From NCBI GenBank assembly GCA_965226245.1, contig CBDDCL010000015.1:186001-250000 (forward strand): a stretch of 64,000 nt of DNA, given 5' to 3'. Below are positions 38,940 through 47,729 of this stretch, piece after piece; position 1 is the first letter of the stretch, and each line of letters starts with the position of its first letter. The DNA is from CBDCYS01 sp965226245 (lineage in GTDB: Bacteria; Acidobacteriota; Terriglobia; Bryobacterales; UBA6623). A program made the translations under genes and the position numbers. The notes below the pieces were generated by a model that did not search any database, was not told the DNA's origin, and worked only from the letters and a program-made list of their open reading frames with translations.

Positions 38940-39527
38940 ATGGCCAGCACACCCGTCACAGCTTCGGACCGCGGAATCACAACCGACGCCGACCCGCTTG
39001 CGCTAAAGCTGCCCCAGTGCGACAGGGGAATCGGAATCGTCATTCAGTCCCCGGATTCGAAAGATTTAATCCTGGGCGTGCGGATCAACCCCTTTTCCGT
39101 GTGGCCCGACGATCGGGGCTACTTCCTCGAAGTCACGCGAATCAAGGAAGGCTTGCCCGCGGCCTTTCCCCCGGAGTCAACACAGGTGTCCGCCGCGCTG
39201 AGCTACCCGGGAACGATCAAGGCCTTGCACTATCACCTGCACCAGACGGATTTGTGGGTTCCGGCTCAAGGGATGTTTCAGGTGGCGCTGGTCGACCTGA
39301 GAGCGGGATCGGAAACCTTCGGCGTCCGCAACACTCTCTACGTGGGTGCGTTGCGCCCCTGGCAGGTCTTGATACCACCCGGCGTAGGACACGGCTACAA
39401 GGTGATTGGAACGAGTCCCGGAATGCTGATCTACGTGACCGACCGCTTCTACAACCCCGCCGACGAAGGGCGCATCCCCTACGACGATCCCGGCATCGCC
39501 TACGACTGGGACACGCAGCACAAATGA
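38940..39527 (+). CDS. dTDP-4-dehydrorhamnose 3,5-epimerase-related cupin protein
   Basis: A 195-residue RmlC-like protein. The family core is DRGYFLEVTRI, then TIKALHYHLHQTDLWVPAQG (with the His-x-x-His of the active site region) and FQVALVDLR; PPGVGHGYKVI and NPADEGRIPYDDPGIAYDW complete the cupin. The product would be dTDP-L-rhamnose precursor or a related 6-deoxysugar. ATG 38940 has AGGAAGG directly upstream. Its stop overlaps the start of the dehydratase gene by 4 nt (ATGA), so both are one operon. The typical RGLHYQ is replaced by KALHYHLHQ, so the exact reaction may differ. Confidence 0.75.
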   Translation: MASTPVTASDRGITTDADPLALKLPQCDRGIGIVIQSPDSKDLILGVRINPFSVWPDDRGYFLEVTRIKEGLPAAFPPESTQVSAALSYPGTIKALHYHLHQTDLWVPAQGMFQVALVDLRAGSETFGVRNTLYVGALRPWQVLIPPGVGHGYKVIGTSPGMLIYVTDRFYNPADEGRIPYDDPGIAYDWDTQHK

Positions 39528-40561
39528 AGCTTTTTGTGACGGGCGGAGCCGGCTTCATCGGGTCCGCTTTCGTCAGGCTCACGCTGGAGACCGACCCGGC
39601 GACCGACGTCCTCAACTACGATGCCCTCACCTACGCCGGCAATCTCGAGAACCTTGCCGCGGTTGCCGACAACCCACGCCACCAATTCGTGAAGGGGAAT
39701 ATTTGCGACGCCGGCACCCTCGATCGTACGATCGCTGATTTCGAGCCCGACGCGATCCTGCACTTCGCGGCCGAGTCGCACGTCGACCGCGGCATTCTTT
39801 CGCCCAAGCCGGTCGTGGATACGAACTTCATTGGCACGTTCAACCTTCTCGAAGCCGCGCGCAAGCACAAGACGCCGCGTTTTCTGCAAGTTTCGACCGA
39901 CGAAGTTTACGGCAGCATCGATGACCCGGCCGAGGCCGGCGAGGGCTTTCCGCTTCGCCCCAGCAGCGCCTACTCGGCATCGAAGGCAGGCGCCGACCTG
40001 CTAGCGCTCTCCTATGTGACGACCTACAATCTCGACGTCGTCGTGACCCGTGCCTCGAACAACTACGGCCCCTATCAGTTCCCCGAAAAACTCATTCCCC
40101 TGATGATTTCCAACGCCCTGGAGGACCTGCCGCTGCCGATCTATGGGGACGGTCTGCAGGTGCGCGACTGGCTTTACGTGGACGATCACTGCCGCGCCAT
40201 CCGGGCGGTCCTCGAGAAGGGCCGGGCAGGAGAGGTATACAACATCGGCGGCAACCGGGCGCTGCCCAATATCGAGGTTGTGCGCAAGATCCTGGCGGCG
40301 ACCGGCAAGCCGGAGAGCCTGCTGGAAACCGTGGCGGACCGGCCCGGTCACGACCGGCGCTATGCCATTAGCAGCGCCAAGATCCAGACGGAAACGGGCT
40401 GGGCTCCGCAAGTCGAGTTTGAGCAAGGCCTGGCCGATTCCGTGGCCTGGTACATGCGGAATTCCGGCTGGGTGTCGCATGTTCGTTCCGGTGAATACCA
40501 GCACTACTACGAACGGAATTACGGCCGCCGGGAAGCCGAGCTCAAGCGCATCGTCAACTAG
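39524..40561 (+). CDS. rfbB: dTDP-glucose 4,6-dehydratase
   Basis: A 345-residue extended SDR enzyme that makes dTDP-4-keto-6-deoxyglucose for surface polysaccharide. Rossmann motif GGAGFIG (6-12), catalytic STDEVYGS (Thr, Asp, Glu) and YSASKAG (Tyr-x-x-x-Lys) are all present; NNYGPYQFPEKLIPL is the substrate-loop signature of the family. It overlaps the epimerase by 4 nt. No rmlA or rmlD homologue is in the window. The wzm/wzt export genes 14 kb downstream are plausible partners in the same pathway, but linkage is not shown. Confidence 0.92.
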   Translation: MKLFVTGGAGFIGSAFVRLTLETDPATDVLNYDALTYAGNLENLAAVADNPRHQFVKGNICDAGTLDRTIADFEPDAILHFAAESHVDRGILSPKPVVDTNFIGTFNLLEAARKHKTPRFLQVSTDEVYGSIDDPAEAGEGFPLRPSSAYSASKAGADLLALSYVTTYNLDVVVTRASNNYGPYQFPEKLIPLMISNALEDLPLPIYGDGLQVRDWLYVDDHCRAIRAVLEKGRAGEVYNIGGNRALPNIEVVRKILAATGKPESLLETVADRPGHDRRYAISSAKIQTETGWAPQVEFEQGLADSVAWYMRNSGWVSHVRSGEYQHYYERNYGRREAELKRIVN

Positions 40562-40636
40562 CTGTCCAGCGTGCGCGAGGCCTTTGCCCAGAATTGCGGC
40601 GGGCTATTTGTTTCGCCACATTGGCGCCGAATCCGC

Positions 40637-40642
40637 TATACT
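40637..40642 (+). promoter_or_regulatory. -10 box of the his operon
   Basis: TATACT at 40637-40642, 8 nt before the hisL ATG, so transcription would start at or next to the start codon. The -35 region (TTCGCC-like, about 40612) is weak. Confidence 0.55.
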
Positions 40643-40650
40643 GCTTCTGT

Positions 40651-40716
40651 ATGCGGCAAGTCCTGCACCATAGGCATATCCATCACGCGCACGACCCTAT
40701 GCGCGTCAGCCGGTAG
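40651..40716 (+). CDS. hisL: Histidine operon leader peptide
   Basis: A 21-codon ORF from ATG 40651 to TAG 40714. Residues 6-14 read HHRHIHHAH: six histidines in nine codons, at 40666-40692. It begins a few bases after the -10 box and is followed 47 nt later by a terminator hairpin and then hisI. This is the classical design of an amino-acid attenuator: ribosome stalling at His codons signals histidine shortage. Bases 40709-40720, overlapping the stop codon, can pair with 40764-40772, the 5' arm of the terminator (GCCGG with CCGGC, CGGG with CCCG, the UAG bulged out). A ribosome finishing at the stop would cover this strand; one stalled at the His codons would leave it free. Confidence 0.85.
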   Translation: MRQVLHHRHIHHAHDPMRVSR

Positions 40717-40763
40717 CGGGAAACACAGTCAGCAACAGCAGTAAAGATCGTGCAAGTCCCTAG

Positions 40764-40793
40764 CCCGCCGGCCCCTAGCCGGACGGGTTTTTT
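40764..40793 (+). terminator. Attenuator terminator upstream of hisI
   Basis: Stem CCCGCCGGC / GCCGGACGGG (one bulged A, loop CCCTA), followed by TTTTTTC. It lies between hisL and hisI, only 15 nt before the hisI start, so it must be bypassed for the operon to be expressed. Confidence 0.85.
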
Positions 40794-40807
40794 CTTTAGG
40801 TGCGCAA

Positions 40808-41188
40808 ATGAATCTAGACTTCACGAAATTGGGCGGCTTGATCCCGGCGGTAGTTCAAGACGCGAGCGACGGCGAAGTCTTCATGGTCGGATTCATGAAC
40901 GAGGAATCGTTCAACAAGACGGTCGAAACCGGCAAAGTGACCTTCTTCAGCCGTTCGCGCAACAAGCTGTGGACCAAAGGGGAAACCTCGGGGCATTATT
41001 TGCTGGCGAAAGAGATTCGGGTCGACTGCGACGATGACAGCCTTTTGATCAAAGCCGAGGCTCTCGGACCGGGTGTTTGCCATAATGGATTCCGCAGTTG
41101 CTTCTACCGCCGCTTCGAAGACGGATCCTGGAAACAGAGCGCCGAGCGCGCCTACGACCCCGCTAAAGTTTACGAATCGAAGGGTTAG
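40808..41188 (+). CDS. hisI: Phosphoribosyl-AMP cyclohydrolase
   Basis: A 126-residue enzyme opening the purine ring of phosphoribosyl-AMP, third step of histidine synthesis. It carries the MVGFMNEESF, SRSRNKLWTKGETSGH, VDCDDDS (metal Asp cluster) and CHNGFRSCFYR (zinc Cys) motifs. It is the monofunctional form, without the fused HisE phosphohydrolase seen in many bacteria. It is the first gene after the attenuator and is separated from hisD by a 554-bp gap holding repeat DNA, so whether one transcript covers both is open. Confidence 0.92.
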   Translation: MNLDFTKLGGLIPAVVQDASDGEVFMVGFMNEESFNKTVETGKVTFFSRSRNKLWTKGETSGHYLLAKEIRVDCDDDSLLIKAEALGPGVCHNGFRSCFYRRFEDGSWKQSAERAYDPAKVYESKG

Positions 41189-41742
41189 CGCGCTTTTCTA
41201 ACCGATCGGCGAGGCGCGACGTGGCGCGCGCCTCCTGGCGGGCCGCGTCGGCCTCCGGGCCGACGTTCGCCTCGACACAGTCTGTTGAGCACGGCGAGCG
41301 AGCGCAACGAAGTAATGGCGGGCCTATCGCGTGCTTCGGCCGTCAGGTGGTGAGAAATGCGGCCTAGCCGCAATACTGTCGACTTTGAGACTTTGAGCTT
41401 AGAACCTTCGAGCCCAGAGCCGTTGAGCCGCGAAGCGGCGCAGGATCGTAGCCCAGGGTGGAGCGAAGCGGAACCCTGGGTGCGAACCCACAACGCCAAG
41501 CCCCGGATGGGGCGTAGGAGCAAACCGGCCCATTCGTCTCCGCGGAGAGCGATGTCCGCCGGGCGTTCAACGACGCCCGAAACAAGACCACGCTCCACGC
41601 AGCAAAAAACGTCCGGGGACTGCTAAGTGAACAGTATTGGGGCTAGCCGCGGACCAGGCAAGGACAAGCCGGCCAGCCCGCCCACTCACCGCGCCGGCCA
41701 CCATGAACGCTACCAGAACGATGCAACAGGCGGCGTAACCAG
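41189..41742. other. hisI-hisD gap with dispersed repeat
   Basis: No gene. The repeat at 41424-41520 fills part of it; the rest has no recognisable structure. An independent hisD promoter could be here; no convincing pair of hexamers was found. Confidence 0.45.
41424..41520. repeat. Dispersed CCCAGGGT repeat, copy A
   Basis: GAGCCGCGAAGCGGCGCAGG then ATCGTAGCCCAGGGT...ACCCTGGGT, a palindrome around GAGCGAAGCGGA. It is near-identical to 45411-45508. Confidence 0.8.
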
Positions 41743-42999
41743 ATGTTGAGAATTATCCGCAGTAGCGACAAGGAGGCGCTTGAGCGCTTGTTCTCGCGCC
41801 GTGCCGTGCGTCTCGGGCGCGCCGAAGCCGTTGTCGAGCCGATCCTCGAAGCAGTTCGGAAACGCGGTGACGTGGCGCTGCTGGGCTACGCCAAGCGCCT
41901 GGACGGTTTGAAGGCCGATTGCGTTCGTGTCGCACCCGCGGCGCTCAAGAAGGCCAGGCAGTCGCTGTCGAAAGACTTCCGTTCCGCGCTGAGAATCGCC
42001 TCGGCCCAGATTCGCCGCTACGCCCGGCGTCAGATGCCGCGGTCTTGGAAAAAACAGTTGCCGGGCGGCGTGCAGCTAGGGCAACTGGTTCGGCCGCTGC
42101 GCTCGGTCGCGGCCTACATTCCCGGCGGACGCTATCCGCTGCCTTCCACTCTGATGATGACGGTTCTGCCGGCGCAGGTCGCCGGCGTCGAAGTGATCTC
42201 CGTGGCCTCGCCAAACCCCACTCGGGAAACGCTCGGGACCGCCGGATTTCTTGGCGTTTCGAATTTCTTCCACATGGGCGGCGCGCAAGCGATCGCCGCG
42301 TTCGCTTTTGGCACGGAAACGGTCCCCCGCGCTGACCGCATCGTCGGTCCCGGCAACATCTACGTTGCCGCCGCCAAGAAACTGCTGGCGGGCGAAGTGG
42401 GAATCGATTTCGTCGCCGGGCCGACGGAGATCCTGCTCATCTCATCCTCCGACGGCGATCCCCGTTTGCTGGCCGCTGACATGCTGGCTCAGGCTGAACA
42501 CGACCTCGACGCCGCCGCGATCCTGCTGACGACATCGAAGCGCCTGGCGCGCAAAGTCGCTGCGGAAGTCGAACGCCAGCTCTCGACGCTTCCCACTCAG
42601 GAGGTCGCCTCCAAGTCCATTGCCCAGAACGGCGCCGTGGTCCTGACACGGTCTCTTGACGAGGCCATGGATATCTCGAACCGCTTCGCGCCCGAGCACC
42701 TGTCGATCCCCGATGAATCGTTTCTCCCCAAAGTCACCAGCGCGGGCAGCGTCTTCGTCGGTCCCTGGAGCCCGGAAGCGGCCGGCGACTACGCTTCCGG
42801 ACCTAACCATGTTCTGCCGACCGGCGGCGCGGCGAGCTTGCGCGGCGGCCTTTCCGTGCTTGATTACTTGAAGATTATTTCCTTTCAGAAGTTGGCGCCC
42901 GAAGGCCTCCGCAGCCTGGCGCCCGCGATCGTCACGCTGGCCCGCGCGGAGGGTCTCGAAGCCCACGCGCGTTCGATCGAGGTGCGGACCGATGGCTAA
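41743..42999 (+). CDS. hisD: Histidinol dehydrogenase
   Basis: A 418-residue zinc enzyme converting histidinol to histidine, the last two steps. Diagnostic segments are VAAYIPGGRYPLPSTLMM, IVGPGNIYVAAAKKLLAG, VGIDFVAGPTEIL, LAQAEHDLDAAAIL (zinc and catalytic region), RFAPEHLSI and SGPNHVLPTGGAA. Length is typical. It overlaps hisC by 8 nt, so hisD-hisC-HAD-hisB form a tightly packed unit. Confidence 0.95.
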   Translation: MLRIIRSSDKEALERLFSRRAVRLGRAEAVVEPILEAVRKRGDVALLGYAKRLDGLKADCVRVAPAALKKARQSLSKDFRSALRIASAQIRRYARRQMPRSWKKQLPGGVQLGQLVRPLRSVAAYIPGGRYPLPSTLMMTVLPAQVAGVEVISVASPNPTRETLGTAGFLGVSNFFHMGGAQAIAAFAFGTETVPRADRIVGPGNIYVAAAKKLLAGEVGIDFVAGPTEILLISSSDGDPRLLAADMLAQAEHDLDAAAILLTTSKRLARKVAAEVERQLSTLPTQEVASKSIAQNGAVVLTRSLDEAMDISNRFAPEHLSIPDESFLPKVTSAGSVFVGPWSPEAAGDYASGPNHVLPTGGAASLRGGLSVLDYLKIISFQKLAPEGLRSLAPAIVTLARAEGLEAHARSIEVRTDG

Positions 43000-44077
43000 G
43001 CAGCCTTCGATCAAAGCTCCCCGCCCGCGCCCGGCGGTGCGCAAGATGTCGCCCTATATTCCTCCCACGGGCGGCCGCGCCGGCAAGCTGCGTCTGGACT
43101 TCAATGAGAACACCGTAGGTTGCTCGCCGCGGGTTCTGCGTGCTCTCAAGAAACATGCGACTCGGGAACTGCTCTCGGTCTACCCCGAGTACGAGGGAGC
43201 CCGCCAAACCATCGCGCCGTTCTTCGGAGTCAAGCCGGAACAGATGTCGTTCTCCGACGGCACCGACGAGGCGATCCAGGTGCTTGCCAACACTTACGTC
43301 GATGACGGGGACGAGGCGGTCATTCCCTGGCCCACCTTCCCGATCTTCCACGTGGCGGTTGAGATCTCCGGGGGAACGCCGCGCTTCATTCCCTACGTGG
43401 AGCCGGATCTGGCGTTTCCTCTGCGGTGGCTGCTCGAATCGATCACCCGGAAAACGCGCCTCGTGCTGATTGCGAATCCGAACAACCCGACCGGGTCCGC
43501 CATTGGACTTGCCGAGATCGAAACGATCCTGCGCAAAGCCCGCCGCGCGGCGGTGCTGATCGACGAAGCTTATTTCGAGTTCTACGGGGTAACGGCGCTG
43601 AAACTGCTGAAGCGCTACCCCAACCTGTTCGTGAGCCGGACATTTTCGAAGGTCTACGGAATGGCCGGCCTGCGCGTCGGGTGTGTGTTCTCGCAGGCCG
43701 AAAATATCAGCGCCTTCCGGAAAGTGCAATCGCCCTATAGCGTCAATTCGCTCGCCGTCATCTGCGCCATCGAGGCGGTTCAGGATCAAGACTACATTCG
43801 AGCCTATGTCGCGGAAGTGCTCGAATCGCGCGACATCCTCCGATCCGGGCTCGACCGCCTCGGGCTGCCCTATTTTGCAACGGAGGCGAACTTCGTGCTG
43901 GTGAAATTCGGAGCTCGCGCAACGGACGTCTACCAGGGATTGCGGGAAAAAGGCTTGCTCGTGCGCGACCGCAGCCACGAAGTTCCGGGCACCATCCGGA
44001 TTACTTCTGGCAAGAAATCGCAGGTTCGCAAGCTGCTGAAACTGCTGCCCGAGGTGATGAAATCATGCGGGTATTGA
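42992..44077 (+). CDS. hisC: Histidinol-phosphate aminotransferase
   Basis: A 361-residue PLP enzyme of aminotransferase class I/II. Substrate loop RLDFNENTVGCSPRVL, PLP-site NPNNPTGSAIG, DEAYFEFYG, and SRTFSKVYGMAGLRVGC with the Schiff-base Lys are visible. The N-terminal YIPPTGGRAGKLRLDFNEN matches HisC. It overlaps hisD upstream and the HAD gene downstream (13 nt), implying translational coupling. Confidence 0.93.
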   Translation: MAKQPSIKAPRPRPAVRKMSPYIPPTGGRAGKLRLDFNENTVGCSPRVLRALKKHATRELLSVYPEYEGARQTIAPFFGVKPEQMSFSDGTDEAIQVLANTYVDDGDEAVIPWPTFPIFHVAVEISGGTPRFIPYVEPDLAFPLRWLLESITRKTRLVLIANPNNPTGSAIGLAEIETILRKARRAAVLIDEAYFEFYGVTALKLLKRYPNLFVSRTFSKVYGMAGLRVGCVFSQAENISAFRKVQSPYSVNSLAVICAIEAVQDQDYIRAYVAEVLESRDILRSGLDRLGLPYFATEANFVLVKFGARATDVYQGLREKGLLVRDRSHEVPGTIRITSGKKSQVRKLLKLLPEVMKSCGY

Positions 44078-44733
44078 TCTTCGACATGGACGGCGTACTG
44101 GTCGATCCCGCGGACTCTTATCGCCAAACGCTGATCGATACCGTCGCCCACTTTAGCGCCAAGCGGATCAGCCAAGAGCGCATCGTCGAGATGAAAAATC
44201 GCGGCGGCTATAACGACGACTGCATGATTGCGCGGGACCTGCTGCGCGAGTTCGGAGTGGAGATCAACTACGACGAGGTGCAGGCCTACTTTGAGGAACT
44301 TTTCTGGGGCGCCGGAGACGATGGCATGATTCTGCGCGAGCGCTGGCTGGTCGATAGCGGCGTTTTGTCGAGATTGGCGAGCAGCTACCGCCTGGCGGTT
44401 TACACGGGACGTCCGCGGCGGGAAGCCCGCTTCACTCTGGATCGCTTCGCGAACGGCACCGTATTCGACCCGCTCATCACCAGCGACCAGGTCGAAAACC
44501 AAAAGCCCGCTCCGGATGGGCTGCTGCGGGCGCTCGAACAACTGCCGGGAAGCGAGCCGACTTACGTGGGCGACAACATAGACGATGGCCGCTGCGCCCG
44601 GGCCGCGGGAATTCCCTTCGTGGGCGTGGCGGCCGCGAATGCCCCGAGGCGGGAGGAGATTGTGCGCCTTTTTCGGCAAGACGGCGCTCGGGCGGTAATA
44701 GAAAATGTCAACGAACTAGAATCGGTGCTGTGA
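44065..44733 (+). CDS. HAD-family phosphatase within the his operon
   Basis: A 222-residue HAD hydrolase with DMDGVLVD at residues 7-14 (nucleophile Asp7, acid Asp9), VYTGRPRREA (motif II Thr), the motif III Lys in ENQKPAPDGL, and VGDNIDDGRCARAAG (motif IV acids). It lies between hisC and hisB with overlaps or near-zero spacing, exactly where histidinol-phosphate phosphatase is needed, and no HisN- or HisJ-type phosphatase is seen. The resemblance is to subfamily IA HAD proteins, not to the N-terminal phosphatase half of the fused enteric HisB. Role as histidinol-phosphatase is inference from position. Confidence 0.8.
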   Translation: MRVLIFDMDGVLVDPADSYRQTLIDTVAHFSAKRISQERIVEMKNRGGYNDDCMIARDLLREFGVEINYDEVQAYFEELFWGAGDDGMILRERWLVDSGVLSRLASSYRLAVYTGRPRREARFTLDRFANGTVFDPLITSDQVENQKPAPDGLLRALEQLPGSEPTYVGDNIDDGRCARAAGIPFVGVAAANAPRREEIVRLFRQDGARAVIENVNELESVL

Positions 44734-44735
44734 CC

Positions 44736-45368
44736 ATGCGCAAAGCCACCATCGACCGCACTACAAAGGAAACGCAAATCCACGCCAAACTTGTCATCGA
44801 TGGTAAGGGGCGCTACAACGTCGCCACTGGCATTCGTTTTCTTGACCACATGCTCGAGCTGTTCACCAAGCACGGAGGCTTCGACCTGGACCTCACCGCT
44901 AGCGGCGACCTCGACGTCGATCAGCATCACACCGTCGAAGACGCCGGGATTGTCCTCGGACAGTGTTTTGCCGAGGCTTTGGGCGACCGTGTCGGAATCA
45001 ATCGCGCCGGCTACTTCGTGCTGCCGATGGACGAAACGCTGGCGGTCGTGGCGGTGGACCTCGGCGGGCGCCCCGCGCTGGTCTATCACGCTCCGACCCG
45101 CTACCGATTGGTCGGCGATCTGCAAACGGAGTTACTGCACGATTTCTTCGACGGGTTCGCCACCCATTGCGGCGCGAATCTGCATGCGCGCGTGATGTAC
45201 GGCCGCTCCAACCATCACAAAATCGAGGCCATCTTCAAATGTTTTGCCCGCGCCATGCGCTACGCCTGCTCGAAGGACGCCAGGCTGAAGGATCAGCTTC
45301 CCAGCACGAAAGGGCTGCTGGAAGGAATAAAAAAGAAGCGCCCGAAGGGGGCGAGGGACAAGGGATAA
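44736..45368 (+). CDS. hisB: Imidazoleglycerol-phosphate dehydratase
   Basis: A 210-residue monofunctional HisB. It has the metal-binding signature GIRFLDHMLELFTKHGGFDL and DQHHTVEDAGIVLG, and the second repeat half GYFVLPMDETLAVVAVDLGG, LLHDFFDGFATHCGANLH, YGRSNHHKIEAIFKC. The C-terminus ends in a basic tail (KKKRPKGARDKG), longer than usual. The start is ATG 44736; GTG 44730 two codons upstream overlaps the HAD stop and is possible. Confidence 0.95.
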   Translation: MRKATIDRTTKETQIHAKLVIDGKGRYNVATGIRFLDHMLELFTKHGGFDLDLTASGDLDVDQHHTVEDAGIVLGQCFAEALGDRVGINRAGYFVLPMDETLAVVAVDLGGRPALVYHAPTRYRLVGDLQTELLHDFFDGFATHCGANLHARVMYGRSNHHKIEAIFKCFARAMRYACSKDARLKDQLPSTKGLLEGIKKKRPKGARDKG

Positions 45369-45410
45369 GAAAACGGGTTTCGCAACAATATTGTTCACGT
45401 ATAGCCTTTT

Positions 45411-45508
45411 GAGCCGCGAAGCGGCGCAGGATCGTAGCCCAGGGTAGAGCGAAGCGGAACCCTGGGTGAAAACCATCGAGGCGGGAGCCCTGAAGGGGCG
45501 CAGGAAGG
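45411..45508. repeat. Dispersed CCCAGGGT repeat, copy B
   Basis: Same as copy A at 41424. It lies in the 248-bp hisB-hisH gap, so the two repeats bracket hisD-hisB. Confidence 0.8.
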
Positions 45509-45616
45509 CAAGCGGACTAGAGCGCCCTCGCTTACTGCCTCCCGTTGTGAGGTTCCGCTCGTTGGGCGCCGCACTCTGACGAAGACCCTCGGCGCTTACC
45601 CCAAACCGCTATCAAC

Positions 45617-46219
45617 ATGATCGCCATCTTCGATTACGGCGCCGGCAACCTCCGTTCGGTCGAGAACACTCTCGACTCGATCGGAGCGAGGTACGAAATC
45701 GTCTCCGACGCGGACGGCCTGCGCCAGGCTGACAAGATCATCCTTCCAGGCGTCGGCCATTTTGGGCAATTCATCCGCTCGATCGATTCACTCGGCGTGC
45801 GGGAAACGTTTCGGGAACGCATCGCGGACGGAGTCCCTTTCCTCGGTATTTGTTTGGGCATGCAAGCGCTGTTCGAGAGCAGCGAAGAGGCCCCCGAGCT
45901 GAACGGCCTCGCTGTCTACCCCGGCGAAGTGCGTCGATTTGCCTCCGGCGCGCGCGTCCCGCATATGGGCTGGAACGAACTGGAGCTGCAAGGCCACCCC
46001 CGCTTATTGCGGGAAGTTGGCGCGCGCCCCTATGTTTATTTCGCCCACAGCTATTACGTGCCCGCCGAAGCAGCGGGCGAGCGGGCCGCGGCGATTTGCG
46101 AGTATGGCATCCGCTATGCGGCCGCGATCGAGTCCGAAAACGTCTTCGGAGTGCAGTTCCACCCCGAGAAGTCAGGGGACCTCGGCCAACAGGTCGTACG
46201 GAATTTCTTGGCATGCTAG
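45617..46219 (+). CDS. hisH: Imidazole glycerol phosphate synthase, glutamine amidotransferase subunit
   Basis: A 200-residue class I amidotransferase that releases ammonia from glutamine for HisF. Nucleophile Cys in FLGICLGMQALF, oxyanion region YGAGNLRSVENTL, and the His-Glu pair in VQFHPEKSG are present. It overlaps hisF by 7 nt, giving stoichiometric expression of the heterodimer. Confidence 0.95.
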   Translation: MIAIFDYGAGNLRSVENTLDSIGARYEIVSDADGLRQADKIILPGVGHFGQFIRSIDSLGVRETFRERIADGVPFLGICLGMQALFESSEEAPELNGLAVYPGEVRRFASGARVPHMGWNELELQGHPRLLREVGARPYVYFAHSYYVPAEAAGERAAAICEYGIRYAAAIESENVFGVQFHPEKSGDLGQQVVRNFLAC

Positions 46220-46977
46220 CGAAACGAATCATTCCTTGCCTGGACGTCACCGCTGGGCGTGTCGTCAAGGGAGTCAACTTCGTGGGGTTGCGCGATGCCG
46301 GCGACCCGGTCGAGCTGGCCAGCATCTACAACCGCGATGGGGCGGACGAACTGGTCTTCCTCGACATCACGGCCTCGAGCGACCACCGCGACACGATGGT
46401 CCATGTTGTCGAGGAGACGGCTCGTCAGGTTTTCATCCCGCTGACCGTGGGCGGCGGTATCCGATCCATCGCCGACGCCCGCAAGATTCTCACCGTGGGC
46501 GCGGACAAAGTGTCGATCAACACGGCCGCCGTCGAGCGCCCCGAGCTGATCAGCGAGCTATCGCAGGAGTTCGGCGCGCAGGCGACGGTGCTGGCCGTCG
46601 ATGCCCGCCGCCGATCAGCGGGCAATTGGAACGTCTACACCTATGGAGGACGCAAGGACACCGGCATCGACGCGGTCGAGTGGGCTCGCAGGGCGGAGGC
46701 GCTGGGAGCGGGCGAGATCCTGTTAACTTCGATGGACCGCGACGGTACGCAAGCCGGCTTCGATTGCGACCTCACCCGAACCTTCTCCCGCAATACGCAC
46801 ATCCCGATTATCGCCAGCGGCGGCGGCGGCAAGCCCGAGGATTTCGTCAGAGTTTTGACCGATGGCGAAGCGGACGCCGCCCTCGCCGCCTCGATCTTTC
46901 ACTTCGGAACCTACATTGTCGACAGCTTGAAAGAGATTCTTGCCCGCCACGGAATACCCGTTCGGACGCGCGGCTAG
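46213..46977 (+). CDS. hisF: Imidazole glycerol phosphate synthase, cyclase subunit
   Basis: A 254-residue TIM-barrel cyclase. Catalytic Asp in PCLDVTAGRVVKG (residue 11) and in VLAVDARR (about 131), phosphate loops TVGGGIRSIADA and IIASGGGGKPEDF. It forms the ammonia channel with HisH. In most genomes hisA lies between hisH and hisF; here they abut and no hisA is seen in the window. This is the last gene of the cluster. Confidence 0.95.
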   Translation: MLAKRIIPCLDVTAGRVVKGVNFVGLRDAGDPVELASIYNRDGADELVFLDITASSDHRDTMVHVVEETARQVFIPLTVGGGIRSIADARKILTVGADKVSINTAAVERPELISELSQEFGAQATVLAVDARRRSAGNWNVYTYGGRKDTGIDAVEWARRAEALGAGEILLTSMDRDGTQAGFDCDLTRTFSRNTHIPIIASGGGGKPEDFVRVLTDGEADAALAASIFHFGTYIVDSLKEILARHGIPVRTRG

Positions 46978-47244
46978 CTTGTGCCCGAAACCGCTCTCCA
47001 GATCGGGCAAGCGCGGACTTCCCAACCGGGCGATCAAGCCGAGACGTCGCAGCGGTTGAAATCGTGCCCCCCCTAAACATCGTTGAAACGAAAGAGGTTG
47101 TCGGTTGGGATATAAGATTTTATGGGGGGGGGGAACCGGGACAGCCTCAATTATCAAGCCCACGGTCATCGGGGAGAGCAGCTGAGCTCTTTCCGGGGCT
47201 GGGGAGGAGCAAAGAGGATTCGGTGCGATATCGAACGCTTGTGG

Positions 47245-47355
47245 AAAACCAACCAGACGAGCCACGTTCACGTGGCTTGGTGTTGTTAGGCCGGTCCTTT
47301 TAGGGCCGGTTCACCCGCAACCCCAGACCCGCCTCGAGCCCGTTTCAACGGGCTT
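47245..47355 (+). repeat. Triple-hairpin palindromic repeat, copy 3
   Basis: Same three hairpins as 25666 and 30265. The 370 bp that follow, to the ORF at 47730, are also conserved with copy 2, so hairpins, leader and ORF form one cassette. A run of ten G lies at 47124-47133 upstream. Confidence 0.88.
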
Positions 47356-47729
47356 TTGGAATCGGGTAGCGGCTCCAACCCATCGCCACAAAAATCAAGC
47401 AACCAACTACCGCCGCCGCCCCACTCCTAGAAAGACCCAACCGATACCTAGCCCGCGCCTCGCCGAAAACTGAAAAAACGAACCCACCCACCAAAACGAA
47501 AAAACGAATCCAATTTCCCCAGTCCCTGCCCACGCACCGCCAACCCACCCTCACCGCCCGAAACCGCAAGAAACCCGCCCGCGCCACAAACCCCAACTCC
47601 CCCAATCCAGTCACGAACTTTGAAAAAAAAGATAAACCCAATATCCCTGGGGACTTGAAGCCCCGACACCCTCGCCAGCTCCTGGAAAAGCGCCGCCCGC
47701 TTTCTACCATGAAAACAGAGGAGAAACAA

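Noticed and set aside
47124..47133. Run of ten G as a phase-variation tract
   Set aside because: It is not in or directly before a gene; the next ORF is about 600 bp away. Homopolymer length may also be a sequencing artefact.
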